This document shows, piece after piece, positions 52,757-64,000 of a stretch of 64,000 bases of DNA. The DNA lies in assembly GCF_001421245.1 (NCBI RefSeq), contig NZ_LMKE01000015.1, forward strand, positions 20,337-84,336. The letters are read 5' to 3'. Below the pieces are notes generated by a model that was not told the origin of the DNA, did not search any database, and saw only the letters and a program-made list of their open reading frames with translations. Each line of letters opens with the position of its first letter. Position 1 is the stretch's first letter. The stretch is from Sphingomonas sp. Leaf10. Its GTDB lineage: Bacteria > Pseudomonadota > Alphaproteobacteria > Sphingomonadales > Sphingomonadaceae. Made by a program: the position numbers and the translations under genes.

Positions 52757-55330
52757 TCACGTTATTCGAATGACTTGGATCAGGTCCGATACCGGCGCGC
52801 CGGTGGTGGACAGGGCGGACAGGCTCGCCTGCAACTCGTCGTTGCGGAACGGTTTGGTCAGCCGCGGGACATCGGCATCGACCCCCTCCTCATCGGCAAA
52901 GCCCGATACGATCAGCACCGGCAGCGTTGGATGGCTGGCCTTCAGCATTCGCGCCAGCTGCGCGCCGTTGATTCCCGCCATCAGATGGTCGGTCACCACG
53001 ATGTCGGGGATCAGCCCTTCGCGCATCATGCGCAGCGCATCCTCGGCCGATACCGCCTCGACCACGCGATAGTGCAGATCGGTCAGCATGTGCGCGGTGC
53101 TCATGCGGACCAGTTCCTCGTCGTCGATCAGCAGCACCGTGCCGATGCGCCCCGGCACGGGCAAAGCATCGGGCAGGGGTTCGGCATCGCAGATCGTCAG
53201 CGCGCTGACCGGCAGCCACAGGCTGACCACCGTGCCATGGCCGGGGATGCTGTCGATCGTCAGTCCGCCGCCCAGCTGCGCAGTCAGGCCATGGACCATC
53301 GACAGGCCAAGGCCGGTGCCCTTGCCGACGCCCTTGGTCGAAAAGAACGGCTCGATCGCGCGGCGCCGGGTTTCCTCGTCCATGCCGAAGCCGCTGTCGC
53401 CGACGCTCAGGCGGACATAGTCGCCGGGCGCAATGCCGGCGATATGGGTCGACAATACGCTTTCCGGCCGGGCGGTGATCGTCAGCGTGCCGCCGTCCGG
53501 CATCGCGTCGCGGGCATTCACCGCCAGGTTCAGCAACGCCATTTCCAGCTGGTTCAGATCGGCGCGGGCCGGGGGCAGATCGGCAAAGTCCACCCGCATC
53601 GCGATCTTCGGCCCGATCGTCGAACCGATCAGTCCGGTCATGCTGTCGATCACCCGCGCGACATCGACAGCGGTCGGTTGCAGCGGTTGGCGGCGGGCAA
53701 AGGCGAGCAGGCGCTGCACCAGCGTCTTGGCCCGTTCGGCCGATTGCAGCGCGCCGCCGATCAGCCGCCGTTCGCGATCGGTGCCGACGCCCTTGCGCAC
53801 CAGCATGTCGAGCGAACCGATGATCGGGGTCAGCAGATTGTTGAAATCATGCGCCACGCCGCCGGTCAGGCTGCCCATCGCCTCCATCTTCTGGCTCTGG
53901 CGCAACGCGTCGCGTGCCACTTCCAGATCGGCTTCGCGGGCCTTCGCGTCGCTCAGGTCGCGACCCACCGCGACGAAATTCACCCCGTCAGCTTCCGGGG
54001 CGACGGTCCATTCGATATGTTTCCAGTCGCCGTCGCGGGTGACGATGCGGTTTTCGAACCGGGTCGGCTGGCGGCTCTGCGCCATGCCCGCGATCGCCGC
54101 CAGCGTATGCGGTTCGTCCTCGGGATGCATTAAGCTCGCATAGCCGCGCGAAAGCAGTTCGGCTTCGCTCCATCCCAATATCTGTGTCCATGCCGGGCTG
54201 ACCGCCGACATCATGCCGCCATAATCGGCGCGGGCCAGCATGTCCTGCGACAGGTTCCACAACCGGTCCCGCTCCGCCGAGCGGATTGCGACCTGTTCCT
54301 CCAGCGTCTCGTTCAACCGGCGCAGCCCCTCTTCGGCCCGGGCGCGCTCGACCGCGCTCTTCACCCGCTCGCCGACCTCCCGGATCAGATTTTCTTCGGC
54401 CTGCGTCCATGCGCGCGGCGTTCCCGACTGCACGGCGAGTACCCCGACCCGGTCCGTTTCATCGAACAGCAGGACATCGACGAACGCCGCGACACGGCGT
54501 TCGGCCAGCCCCGCCCGGGTCTCCTCGTTCAGGTCCTTGTTGTTGGGGATGTCGCCGCAGACCAGCGGCTGACCGCTGCGATAGGCCGCGAGCAGGCCGG
54601 GGCCGAAGGCGGCGAGGGAGTGGACGCCGGCGATGGAGGGGACCCCGCGGCAATGGTCGCGTTCGACCACCATGGTGCCTTCGTTGCTGATCTCGGCGTA
54701 AAAGACTCGCGACGCGCCCAGCCATTCGGCGATCCGTTCGGAAGCGACGGTGGTGATCTCCGCGCGCGTGGTCAGCGGGCGCAGGGCATCGGACAGTGAC
54801 AGCAGGAACTGGCTGTGCCGCACGCTGGCGAACCGTTCGGTCGTATCGGCCAGGATGCAGATGACGCCGGCCGGCACCCCGTCTTCGTCAAGCACCGGCG
54901 AATAGTCGAGGTCCATCCACACCTGTTCGGGGCGGCCGCTGCGTGCCAGCGTCAATTCCTGGTCGCGATAGCGCAGCGTCCCGCCGGCCAGGACCACCTG
55001 CATGACATGGTCGTTGAACGCCGTGACTTCGGGCCATCCATCGCGCACGTTCGCGCCGAGCAGGCTCGGATGTCGCGCATGGGCGAAGACCGAATAGGCA
55101 TCGTTGTAGAGCATCACGCCCTCCGCGCCCCACAGCAGCACGATCGGTACCGGCGAGCGGAGCGCGAGGGCGAGCGTCGTGCGCAGGCTCTGGGGCCAAT
55201 TCGCGATCGGACCGAGCGGGGTGCGGGTCCAATCGTGCCGGGCGATCAGCGCGGCACATTCGCCGCCGCCGGTCAAGAAGCCCGGCGTGGTCTGCGGGGC
55301 TTGCGCCGGCGTAGCGGAAATATCGAACAT
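52757..55330 (-). CDS. PAS-GAF-PAS hybrid sensor histidine kinase
   Basis: 857 aa, soluble. An N-terminal PAS-like domain (TPLGPIANWPQSLRTTLALALRSPVPIVLLWG, a phrase common in such kinases) is followed by a GAF domain (about 175-330) and a second PAS (about 355-465). HisKA carries H494 in [16 protein letters not shown]. HATPase shows [24 protein letters not shown] and [15 protein letters not shown]-terminal receiver carries D781 in IVVTDHLMAGINGAQ. There is no DNA-binding output. It is divergent from the LOV operon, which may share its pathway. Confidence 0.92.
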   Translation of the reverse strand: MFDISATPAQAPQTTPGFLTGGGECAALIARHDWTRTPLGPIANWPQSLRTTLALALRSPVPIVLLWGAEGVMLYNDAYSVFAHARHPSLLGANVRDGWPEVTAFNDHVMQVVLAGGTLRYRDQELTLARSGRPEQVWMDLDYSPVLDEDGVPAGVICILADTTERFASVRHSQFLLSLSDALRPLTTRAEITTVASERIAEWLGASRVFYAEISNEGTMVVERDHCRGVPSIAGVHSLAAFGPGLLAAYRSGQPLVCGDIPNNKDLNEETRAGLAERRVAAFVDVLLFDETDRVGVLAVQSGTPRAWTQAEENLIREVGERVKSAVERARAEEGLRRLNETLEEQVAIRSAERDRLWNLSQDMLARADYGGMMSAVSPAWTQILGWSEAELLSRGYASLMHPEDEPHTLAAIAGMAQSRQPTRFENRIVTRDGDWKHIEWTVAPEADGVNFVAVGRDLSDAKAREADLEVARDALRQSQKMEAMGSLTGGVAHDFNNLLTPIIGSLDMLVRKGVGTDRERRLIGGALQSAERAKTLVQRLLAFARRQPLQPTAVDVARVIDSMTGLIGSTIGPKIAMRVDFADLPPARADLNQLEMALLNLAVNARDAMPDGGTLTITARPESVLSTHIAGIAPGDYVRLSVGDSGFGMDEETRRRAIEPFFSTKGVGKGTGLGLSMVHGLTAQLGGGLTIDSIPGHGTVVSLWLPVSALTICDAEPLPDALPVPGRIGTVLLIDDEELVRMSTAHMLTDLHYRVVEAVSAEDALRMMREGLIPDIVVTDHLMAGINGAQLARMLKASHPTLPVLIVSGFADEEGVDADVPRLTKPFRNDELQASLSALSTTGAPVSDLIQVIRIT

Positions 55331-55553
55331 CGAGGTGAAGGGTCCTCATTTGGGCACGGTACGCCCGACACCGCAAACACGCGGCCGAAAGCGATAATGC
55401 TCCTACTACAAATATGATCCAATTTGAATTCTCATACGAATGGTTGACGCTGTGGCGGGATCGATCCGGGACGGTCCTTCTTCCGGGGCCGCAACACGGG
55501 TTGTTATCGCGGCGGATTTGCGCGTAATCCGCTGGTTCGGAAAAGGAGCGCGC

Positions 55554-56103
55554 GTGCAACAGGAACTGCCAGGACCGCTCGTCGACTATCTACGGCATTC
55601 ACGCGTCGCGTTGGCACTTGCCTCAGCGCATGACGATAATCGGCTTTTGATGGTCAACGACCCGTTTTCCGCGTTGACCGGCTATACCGCCGAGGACGTG
55701 GTCGGCCGCAACTGTCGCCTGTTGCAGCGGGAGGCGCAGAACGTGCAGCCCCGCGCCAAGCTGCGCGAATTCCTGGCCCAGCCCGACCAGACGAACGTGC
55801 GGACGCCGATCGTCAATTTCCGCAAGGACGGCACGCCCTTCGTCAACCTGCTCTATATGTCGCGGCTGCGCTCGATCGACGGACGGTCGGATTTCATCTT
55901 TGCGTCGCAGTTCGATGTCAGCCGATCGCAGCCCGAGATGCTGGCCGATTACGACGAACAACTGCGCGCGACGCTCGGCAAGCTGGTCCCGATCGCGGGC
56001 GATGCCGGGATCGTTGTCGAAGGTACGCTTCTGACCATCGCCAACAGTGCCGCGATCGTGGCACAGGCAAAGATGATGCTCGCCGATCTGGAGTCCGCCG
56101 CCG

Positions 56104-56111
<8 letters not shown>
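55554..56111 (+). CDS. LOV (blue-light) photosensor domain protein
   Basis: 185 aa. The PAS core GRNCRLLQREAQN is the LOV flavin-binding signature, with adduct-forming Cys 54 and the Asn/Gln contacts (FRKDGTPFVNLLYMSRL). A helical C-terminal extension (about residues 125-185) may dimerise or bind a partner. The start is GTG 55554, set by AAGGAG 5-10 bases upstream; no ATG fits. It overlaps the CheB-CheR kinase gene by 8 bases and is therefore probably its light-sensing partner. Confidence 0.88.
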
Positions 56112-59539
<3,428 letters not shown>

Positions 59540-59547
<8 letters not shown>

Positions 59548-59932
59548 TCCGGTCCTGCTCGTCGAGGACGAGCTGTTCATCGCGCTGGACGTACAAGCGA
59601 CGATCGAAGCGGCGGGTTTCGCGGTCGAGGGGCCGTGCATGACGCTGGTCGAGGCGCAGGAGGCGGTCGACCGCTACGATGCCGCTTTTGCTGCGGCGGT
59701 GCTCGATGTGCGGTTGGCTGATGGTAATGTGTTCGAGGCGGCCGACCGGCTCCACGCCGCGGGCGTGCCGCTGATCTTTCACTCGGGCCATGCCGACGAT
59801 GCCGATCTTCGGCGGCGCTATCCGCAGGCGATGGTATGTCCAAAGCCGAGCGCCCCCGACACACTGGCTTCGGCGATCCGCCGCGCGGCGATGCGCGACG
59901 CCGATCCATCGCGGCGCTCGGCCAACGGCTGA
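59540..59932 (+). CDS. Single-domain response regulator of the LOV operon
   Basis: 130-aa receiver-only protein: VLLVEDELFIALD acidic pair, phospho-acceptor D56 in AAVLDVRLADG and lysine in MVCPKPS. GTG 59540 overlaps the end of the CheB-CheR-HWE gene by 8 bases, so it is the likely phosphate acceptor of that kinase. Without an output domain it may relay or drain phosphate. Confidence 0.88.
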
Positions 59933-60000
59933 CCGTCCCGAAACGGGAACGTAGCTGCCGGCAACGGAGTTCGGTGCCGGTCCGTCTTCATCGAACCAGA

Positions 60001-60083
60001 CGTCATCCCGGCGCAGGTCGGAATCTTCTGGTGATTGCACGGGACGACGGCCGCACAAGGCCCCAGCCTTCGCTGGGGCGACG
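60001..60083. repeat. Degenerate interspersed repeat (CGTCATCCC...GGGGCGACG)
   Basis: CGTCATCCCGGCGCAGGTCGG on the left and CCCCAGCCTTCGCTGGGGCGACG on the right resemble the ends of the 17848-17941 element, with a diverged centre. It is part of the 59933-60270 gap, which carries repeats and no gene. Confidence 0.5.
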
Positions 60084-60134
60084 CTTCCGGCCGGCTGGAT
60101 CAGACGCTAGCGCATGATGACATGAATTAGACCA

Positions 60135-60246
60135 GTTCGTCCTGAGTAGCCATTGAGCTTGTCGAAATGGCGTATCGAAGGACTGTTGGCGACAGGTTGC
60201 TTTGATACGGGTCTTCGACTTCGCTCAGCCCCTACTTAGCACGAAC
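60135..60246. repeat. Interspersed imperfect inverted repeat (GTTCGTCCTGAGTAG type)
   Basis: GTTCGTCCTGAGTAGCCATT...GTCGAAATGGCGTATCGAAG pairs imperfectly with CTTTGATACGGGTCTTCGAC...CTACTTAGCACGAAC. It forms a long stem about 110 bases overall. I recall this sequence type as frequent between sphingomonad genes. It may terminate the convergent LOV and GH5 transcripts. Confidence 0.65.
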
Positions 60247-60270
60247 GGATCTACCTGTTGTTATCACGCG

Positions 60271-61272
60271 CTAGTTCGCCCAGAGCGAGCGGATCAGCCG
60301 GCCATTCTCGGTATCCCAGCTCTTGTCGCGCTCACCGACGCTCTCGCCGCGAAACAGATAGTTCCCGGACCAGCGCGGACCCCAACCCCAGGCCGCACCG
60401 CCCACCACCTCGGGCGTGTTGCGGAAGAATGCGACTATATCGTCGGCCATCGCCTTGCAGGTCGGTGGCACCGACTTGGCTCGGCCGAATGCGAACTCGC
60501 CGACATACAGCCGCATGCCGAGCTTTTGCGCCGCCTTCACCGAATTGCCGAGCGGACCGGTCGCCGGATAGGGGCGGCATTCGGGCGTCGCCCCCGATCC
60601 GCCCTTGTTGAAATAGCGATGCGGCGACAACCAGGTGCGTTTCAGCGGATCGAGATCGGCCAGCGTGAAGATGCCGGCGCGGTTCAGGCTGCACAGCGCG
60701 CTCTCGCACGCCTTTTTCGGATGCTCGCCGCGATCGGCACGACCGAAACCGGACCAGCCCCGCCATTCGAGAATCAACTGGTTATCGATCCCGGCCTTGC
60801 GCAGCGCGTGGATCAGGTCGCGCGCGTCCGGTCCCCAACTGACCCAGGTCCCGCCCTTCGGTTCGTTCTGAAGATCGAAGGCGACGAGCGGTTGCCTGCG
60901 ATAGCGCCGACCCATTCGCAGCCAGAAGTCGCGAATGTCGGGATCGCCGATATTGCCATAGCTGTGTTCGTCGATGACCATCAGCATCCCGCGCGCCGTC
61001 CCGCGCCGGATCAGCGCATCGAGCGCGGCGAGTTTGTCGGGTGTCTGGAGCCGGGCGCGCTTGACGGGCAGGCGGATGCTCTTCGCCCCGGCATCTGCAT
61101 AGAAATCGATGTCCCGCGGCTTGATCGGCAGTTCGTCCTTGAACTCCATGCCGCTGACATTCACGCCCCACCAGCGACCCTGTTCGAGGAACGCGTGACG
61201 GTCCCTGGCACGCGCGGCGGTGGCCGGGATAGCGGTTACCGCCAATGCGAGAAGGAGCGGGGCAAGCTTCAT
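60271..61272 (-). CDS. Exported glycoside hydrolase family 5 protein
   Basis: 333 aa. Signal peptide MKLAPLLLALAVTAIPATA precedes a TIM barrel of the GH5/cellulase type: WWGVNVSGMEF near the start, AKSIRLPV, VAFDLQNEPKGG (acid/base Glu in NEP) and LYVGEFAFGRA (nucleophile Glu). It cleaves a beta-glucan or related polysaccharide in the periplasm or outside. It is adjacent to flippase and glycosyltransferase genes, so it may trim the locally made polysaccharide. Confidence 0.88.
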   Translation of the reverse strand: MKLAPLLLALAVTAIPATAARARDRHAFLEQGRWWGVNVSGMEFKDELPIKPRDIDFYADAGAKSIRLPVKRARLQTPDKLAALDALIRRGTARGMLMVIDEHSYGNIGDPDIRDFWLRMGRRYRRQPLVAFDLQNEPKGGTWVSWGPDARDLIHALRKAGIDNQLILEWRGWSGFGRADRGEHPKKACESALCSLNRAGIFTLADLDPLKRTWLSPHRYFNKGGSGATPECRPYPATGPLGNSVKAAQKLGMRLYVGEFAFGRAKSVPPTCKAMADDIVAFFRNTPEVVGGAAWGWGPRWSGNYLFRGESVGERDKSWDTENGRLIRSLWAN

Positions 61273-61303
61273 GGTCCGGTTCCTCGAAAGCCGGTGGTGG
61301 TTC

Positions 61304-62800
61304 CTACTTCACCGCGAACCGCCGCAGTCGGGTAAGCGTCACGACCTTCGCCAGTCCGATCGCATCGAACAGATCGATCAGCGCGATGCGCGTCGGGCGC
61401 ACGATCAGGCCGAAGGTCAGCGCCAACAGGCCGCCGAGCGTTAGTCCGAAAATGGACGTCAGCGCATCGGACAACTGCAGATGCTGCGACAGCATCACGG
61501 CGGTCCCGGCACCGATTCCGGCAACGATACCGAGCATCAGCCCGGGAATGCCCGCGCGAAGCTGATCGCGCGCACCCACCGGTCCCTTCCGGCCCGACGC
61601 AAAGACGCGGGCAAACGCCATCAGGATCGATGCCATGCTGAACGCGGCGACCGCGCCCAGAATACCGAACTGCACCCCGATCAGGATCGCGACGACCCGC
61701 ATGATCATGTCGACGAGGCCCAGCGTGCGCAGTTCGCCCGACCGGTTCTGCGACACGAACAGGTCGCCCGCCGCATAGGCGAAGGCCACTGCCGATAGGG
61801 AAGGGGCAAGTAGGGTGAGCGCCATGCCGGCGTCGTGCCACCGGTCGCCCAGCAACGTCCGCACCAACGGCACGGCGACGATGCACAACGCCGCCGATCC
61901 GGGCATAAGGAACGTCGACAGCCGCCGGACCAGGCCGAGATAGGCGACACGATATTCCTCGGGATGTGGCCGCATCCGGGCAAGGAACGGCAGGGTCGCC
62001 TGCGCGATCGGCTGGACGACGTTCAGCGACGGTATCTGGAACAGCGCCTGTGCCCGGTTGAACTGGCCCAGCGGGGCCGCCCCGAGCACCCGGCCGATGA
62101 TGATCGGCGCGGCGTTGTTCGCGACGAACTGCGCCAGCGAGTAGATCGAGGTATTGGCGCCGAACGACAGCAACTCGCGCAGATTGTCGGGCTTGGCCGG
62201 GCGATCCGGTTTCCATCGATTGCTGCTGACGTACATGATCGAGGCGCAGATCAACTGTGCGACGTTGCCGAACACGATCGCCCAGACGTTCCGGTACAGA
62301 TAGGCCAGCACCAGCGTGGTCAGAAACCCGGAGAACAGTGCCGCCGCCTCGATCGTGGCAAGGCGCTTGAATTCCAGGTTGCGCGACAACATCGCCTTGT
62401 ACTGCGACGCGATCCCGCTGAACAGGAAGCCGACCAGCGAAACCAGGATGGTCCAGACGATGATCGGCTGGCGGTAGAAATCGGCGATCCACGGCGATGC
62501 GATCGCGATGACGGTGGTCAGCAGCACGGTCGTCGTCGAATTGAACCAGAAGACGAAACTCATTTCCGCCTGGCTGATGCTGCCCTTGCGCATCAGGGCG
62601 TTGGTCATGCCGAAATCGCGCAACGTCACCGCGAAGGCGAGCATGATCATCGACATGTTCGCCAGACCATAGTCGCGGGGCGACACCAGCCGGGCGATGG
62701 TGAACGTCGATGTCAGCGAAATCACCAGCGTGAACGCGCGACCCGCCAGCAAGGCTTTCGGACCGACCTGCGCCCGGCGCTTTGCTTCAGCGATGTCCAC
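61304..62800 (-). CDS. Wzx/WzxC-type polysaccharide flippase
   Basis: 498-aa MOP-superfamily transporter with about 12-14 helices. It has LVSPRDYGLANMSMIMLAF in the first helices and SFGANTSIYSLAQFVANNAAPIIIGRVLGAAPLGQFNRAQALFQIP, typical of the polysaccharide-synthesis branch. It translocates lipid-linked sugar units to the periplasm. It lies 31 bases upstream of the GH5 gene and 67 bases after the glycosyltransferase, all on one strand. Confidence 0.9.
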   Translation of the reverse strand: MDIAEAKRRAQVGPKALLAGRAFTLVISLTSTFTIARLVSPRDYGLANMSMIMLAFAVTLRDFGMTNALMRKGSISQAEMSFVFWFNSTTTVLLTTVIAIASPWIADFYRQPIIVWTILVSLVGFLFSGIASQYKAMLSRNLEFKRLATIEAAALFSGFLTTLVLAYLYRNVWAIVFGNVAQLICASIMYVSSNRWKPDRPAKPDNLRELLSFGANTSIYSLAQFVANNAAPIIIGRVLGAAPLGQFNRAQALFQIPSLNVVQPIAQATLPFLARMRPHPEEYRVAYLGLVRRLSTFLMPGSAALCIVAVPLVRTLLGDRWHDAGMALTLLAPSLSAVAFAYAAGDLFVSQNRSGELRTLGLVDMIMRVVAILIGVQFGILGAVAAFSMASILMAFARVFASGRKGPVGARDQLRAGIPGLMLGIVAGIGAGTAVMLSQHLQLSDALTSIFGLTLGGLLALTFGLIVRPTRIALIDLFDAIGLAKVVTLTRLRRFAVK

Positions 62801-62867
62801 CTGTCTGTCTCACTTTCATCGTAATCTTGCGCAGTGTCCGCGCAGGCCGGACCCGCGCCCGGCGGCG

Positions 62868-63707
62868 TCAGCGGTTCAGGATGCGCTTGAAATAGCGTAC
62901 CGGCCCGTGCGCACGGATCAATTGCGCGCTGAGCGTCAGCTTTTCGAACCGGTTGGTCGTATGGATACGACGGATGCCCAGCATCGTCGTTTCCAGATCA
63001 CGCCAGACCTGTTTCGACATCCGCTTGCCATGGCGGTTCAGGAAAAACCCGATGCCGTTCGCGCGGCGCAGCGACGGTGTGGCGATCCGGTCCCCCGGAT
63101 GAAAGCGCCATTCCGCCAACGGTTCGGGATCGACGGCATAGGCCACCCCGGCGTCGAGCAGGCGCACGAAAAAGTCCCAGTCGTTGAAGACCGTGACCGC
63201 AGGGTCGAACCCGCCGACCCGGAAATAGGCCGCGCGATCGATCACGAAGTTGCTGCCGGTCATCGATCCGTTCTGCAGCAGAGCGGTGGCCGGCGTCAGG
63301 TCGGTGAGCTGCGAGCGCGCCTTGACCGACTGTTCGTCCTCGTGATGCAGGAGGCCCGCGATGATCAGGCCGACCCGCTTGCGCTCGCCCAGTTCGACCA
63401 GCCGTTCGAGAAAGGGCGGATGCCAGAGATCGTCGTCGTCGAGGAAGCCGACCCATTTGCCCGTCGCCGCCTCTGCCCCCTTGTTCCGCGAATGGCAGAC
63501 GCCGCCGGATTCGTTCCGGATATACCGCACTGCAAAAGGAAGCCGGGCGTCAGCCTCTTCCACGACGGCACGGGTCGCCGGGTCGTTCGCATCGTCGACG
63601 ACGAGCAGTTCGACGGGTTGCAAGGTTTGCGCCGCAACGCTCGCGATCGATTCGCGCAAGAGATGGGAACGCAAGTGCGTAGGTATCACGACGGAGACGG
63701 CTTGCAT
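62868..63707 (-). CDS. Family 2 (GT-A) glycosyltransferase
   Basis: 279 aa. VSVVIPTHLRSHLLRESIASVAAQTL, ELLVVDDANDP (first Asp), GVCHSRNKGAEAATGKWVGFLDDDDLWHPPF (DDDD metal motif) and a C-terminal part with NDWDFFVRLLDAGVAYA (ED-like acid). It transfers an NDP-sugar to a growing glycan at the cytoplasmic membrane. Donor and acceptor are unknown. First gene of the three-gene polysaccharide group here. Confidence 0.92.
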   Translation of the reverse strand: MQAVSVVIPTHLRSHLLRESIASVAAQTLQPVELLVVDDANDPATRAVVEEADARLPFAVRYIRNESGGVCHSRNKGAEAATGKWVGFLDDDDLWHPPFLERLVELGERKRVGLIIAGLLHHEDEQSVKARSQLTDLTPATALLQNGSMTGSNFVIDRAAYFRVGGFDPAVTVFNDWDFFVRLLDAGVAYAVDPEPLAEWRFHPGDRIATPSLRRANGIGFFLNRHGKRMSKQVWRDLETTMLGIRRIHTTNRFEKLTLSAQLIRAHGPVRYFKRILNR

Positions 63708-64000
63708 CTTTTTCGCCTAGCCTACCGCGATGTTTGGCGAAAGGGGCCTTGCCGCGCGTAACCGCAATAGTGTCGCGACCGGCTCAACGATATCGGGACG
63801 CTCAAGCCTATCGCGACACACTGTTTGTCGGTACGACGGCGTCGTTCGAACCGGCTTGGCATCCGGCCGCACATCCGCCATGCGTTCGCATGTGCAGCAT
63901 GGCGATCCGTCGAACGGGTTGCATGCTCGGGAACCATGTGGTCGGGAAAGGGAAGGCCGTTGGTGAAGATGGTTGCAACGGACGAAGGGCGTGCGCGCCG
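63708..64000. other. End of window, possible start of a rightward gene
   Basis: Mostly non-coding in appearance. Near the edge GGGAAGG is followed by GTG 63962 and ATG 63968 opening a frame (MVATDEGRAR) that runs off the window. This could be the first codons of another gene transcribed away from the glycosyltransferase. It is too short to identify. Confidence 0.25.

Overview
The window comes from a high-GC alphaproteobacterium, almost certainly Sphingomonadales and close to Sphingomonas. Three things point there: a CckA-type cell-cycle kinase and UrcA-family protein typical of alphaproteobacteria; the trpF-trpB-trpA-accD-folC gene order; and several families of interspersed palindromic repeats that I recall as common between sphingomonad genes. 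Coding is dense, with many 1-4 bp stop/start overlaps. No rRNA, CRISPR array, prophage or classical IS transposase is visible.

Layout. 0.1-6.6 kb: an M13 lipoprotein peptidase, cckA with a single-domain receiver, and a repeat-protein-like exported gene. 6.7-14.3 kb: an MFS transporter, recA, a GST, tRNA-Arg(TCT), a queuosine-precursor transporter, purS-purQ, and a pair of bacterial PH-domain membrane proteins. 14.2-19.1 kb: a tightly overlapping MFS-cysK-cell wall hydrolase operon, an alpha/beta hydrolase, and a 63-aa protein with a perfect CtrA-type site upstream. 19.2-29.1 kb: a UvrD/PcrA helicase, UrcA, an MHS transporter, a diguanylate cyclase, rluB-rsmD, a receiver protein and an AmpG-like permease.

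29.2-37.2 kb is the lapA-pyrF-(chemoreceptor-like)-trpF-trpB-[DUF559]-trpA-accD-folC block on the minus strand. It carries an unusual insertion: a DUF559 (Vsr-like) nuclease gene bracketed by two inverted copies of a GGGGAGAGGG palindromic repeat whose solo copies lie elsewhere in the window. 37.3-45.1 kb: a patatin-like protein with an endonuclease/exonuclease/phosphatase partner, an EF-hand/OmpR/EnvZ-type operon preceded by a tandem 10-bp repeat, a Nu-class GST and an SGNH esterase. 45.3-50.6 kb: a Phd/YefM-PAS fusion protein and an SGNH-SGNH-MBOAT-membrane protein operon that looks like an O-acetylation machine for an exported polymer. 50.7-55.3 kb: a second SleB-type hydrolase, a YbaN protein, a DUF892/YciF gene broken by one stop codon and starting inside an 8-bp tandem repeat, and a large PAS/GAF hybrid kinase. 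55.5-59.9 kb: a LOV photosensor, CheB-CheR-PAS-HWE kinase and receiver operon, probably for blue-light signalling. 60.3-63.7 kb: a GH5 glycanase, an O-antigen-type flippase and a family-2 glycosyltransferase, likely the edge of a polysaccharide locus.

Signalling genes are unusually abundant: five histidine-kinase or receiver systems, plus GGDEF, MCP and PAS proteins. The strongest candidate for something undescribed is the DUF559 nuclease and its inverted-repeat cassette.
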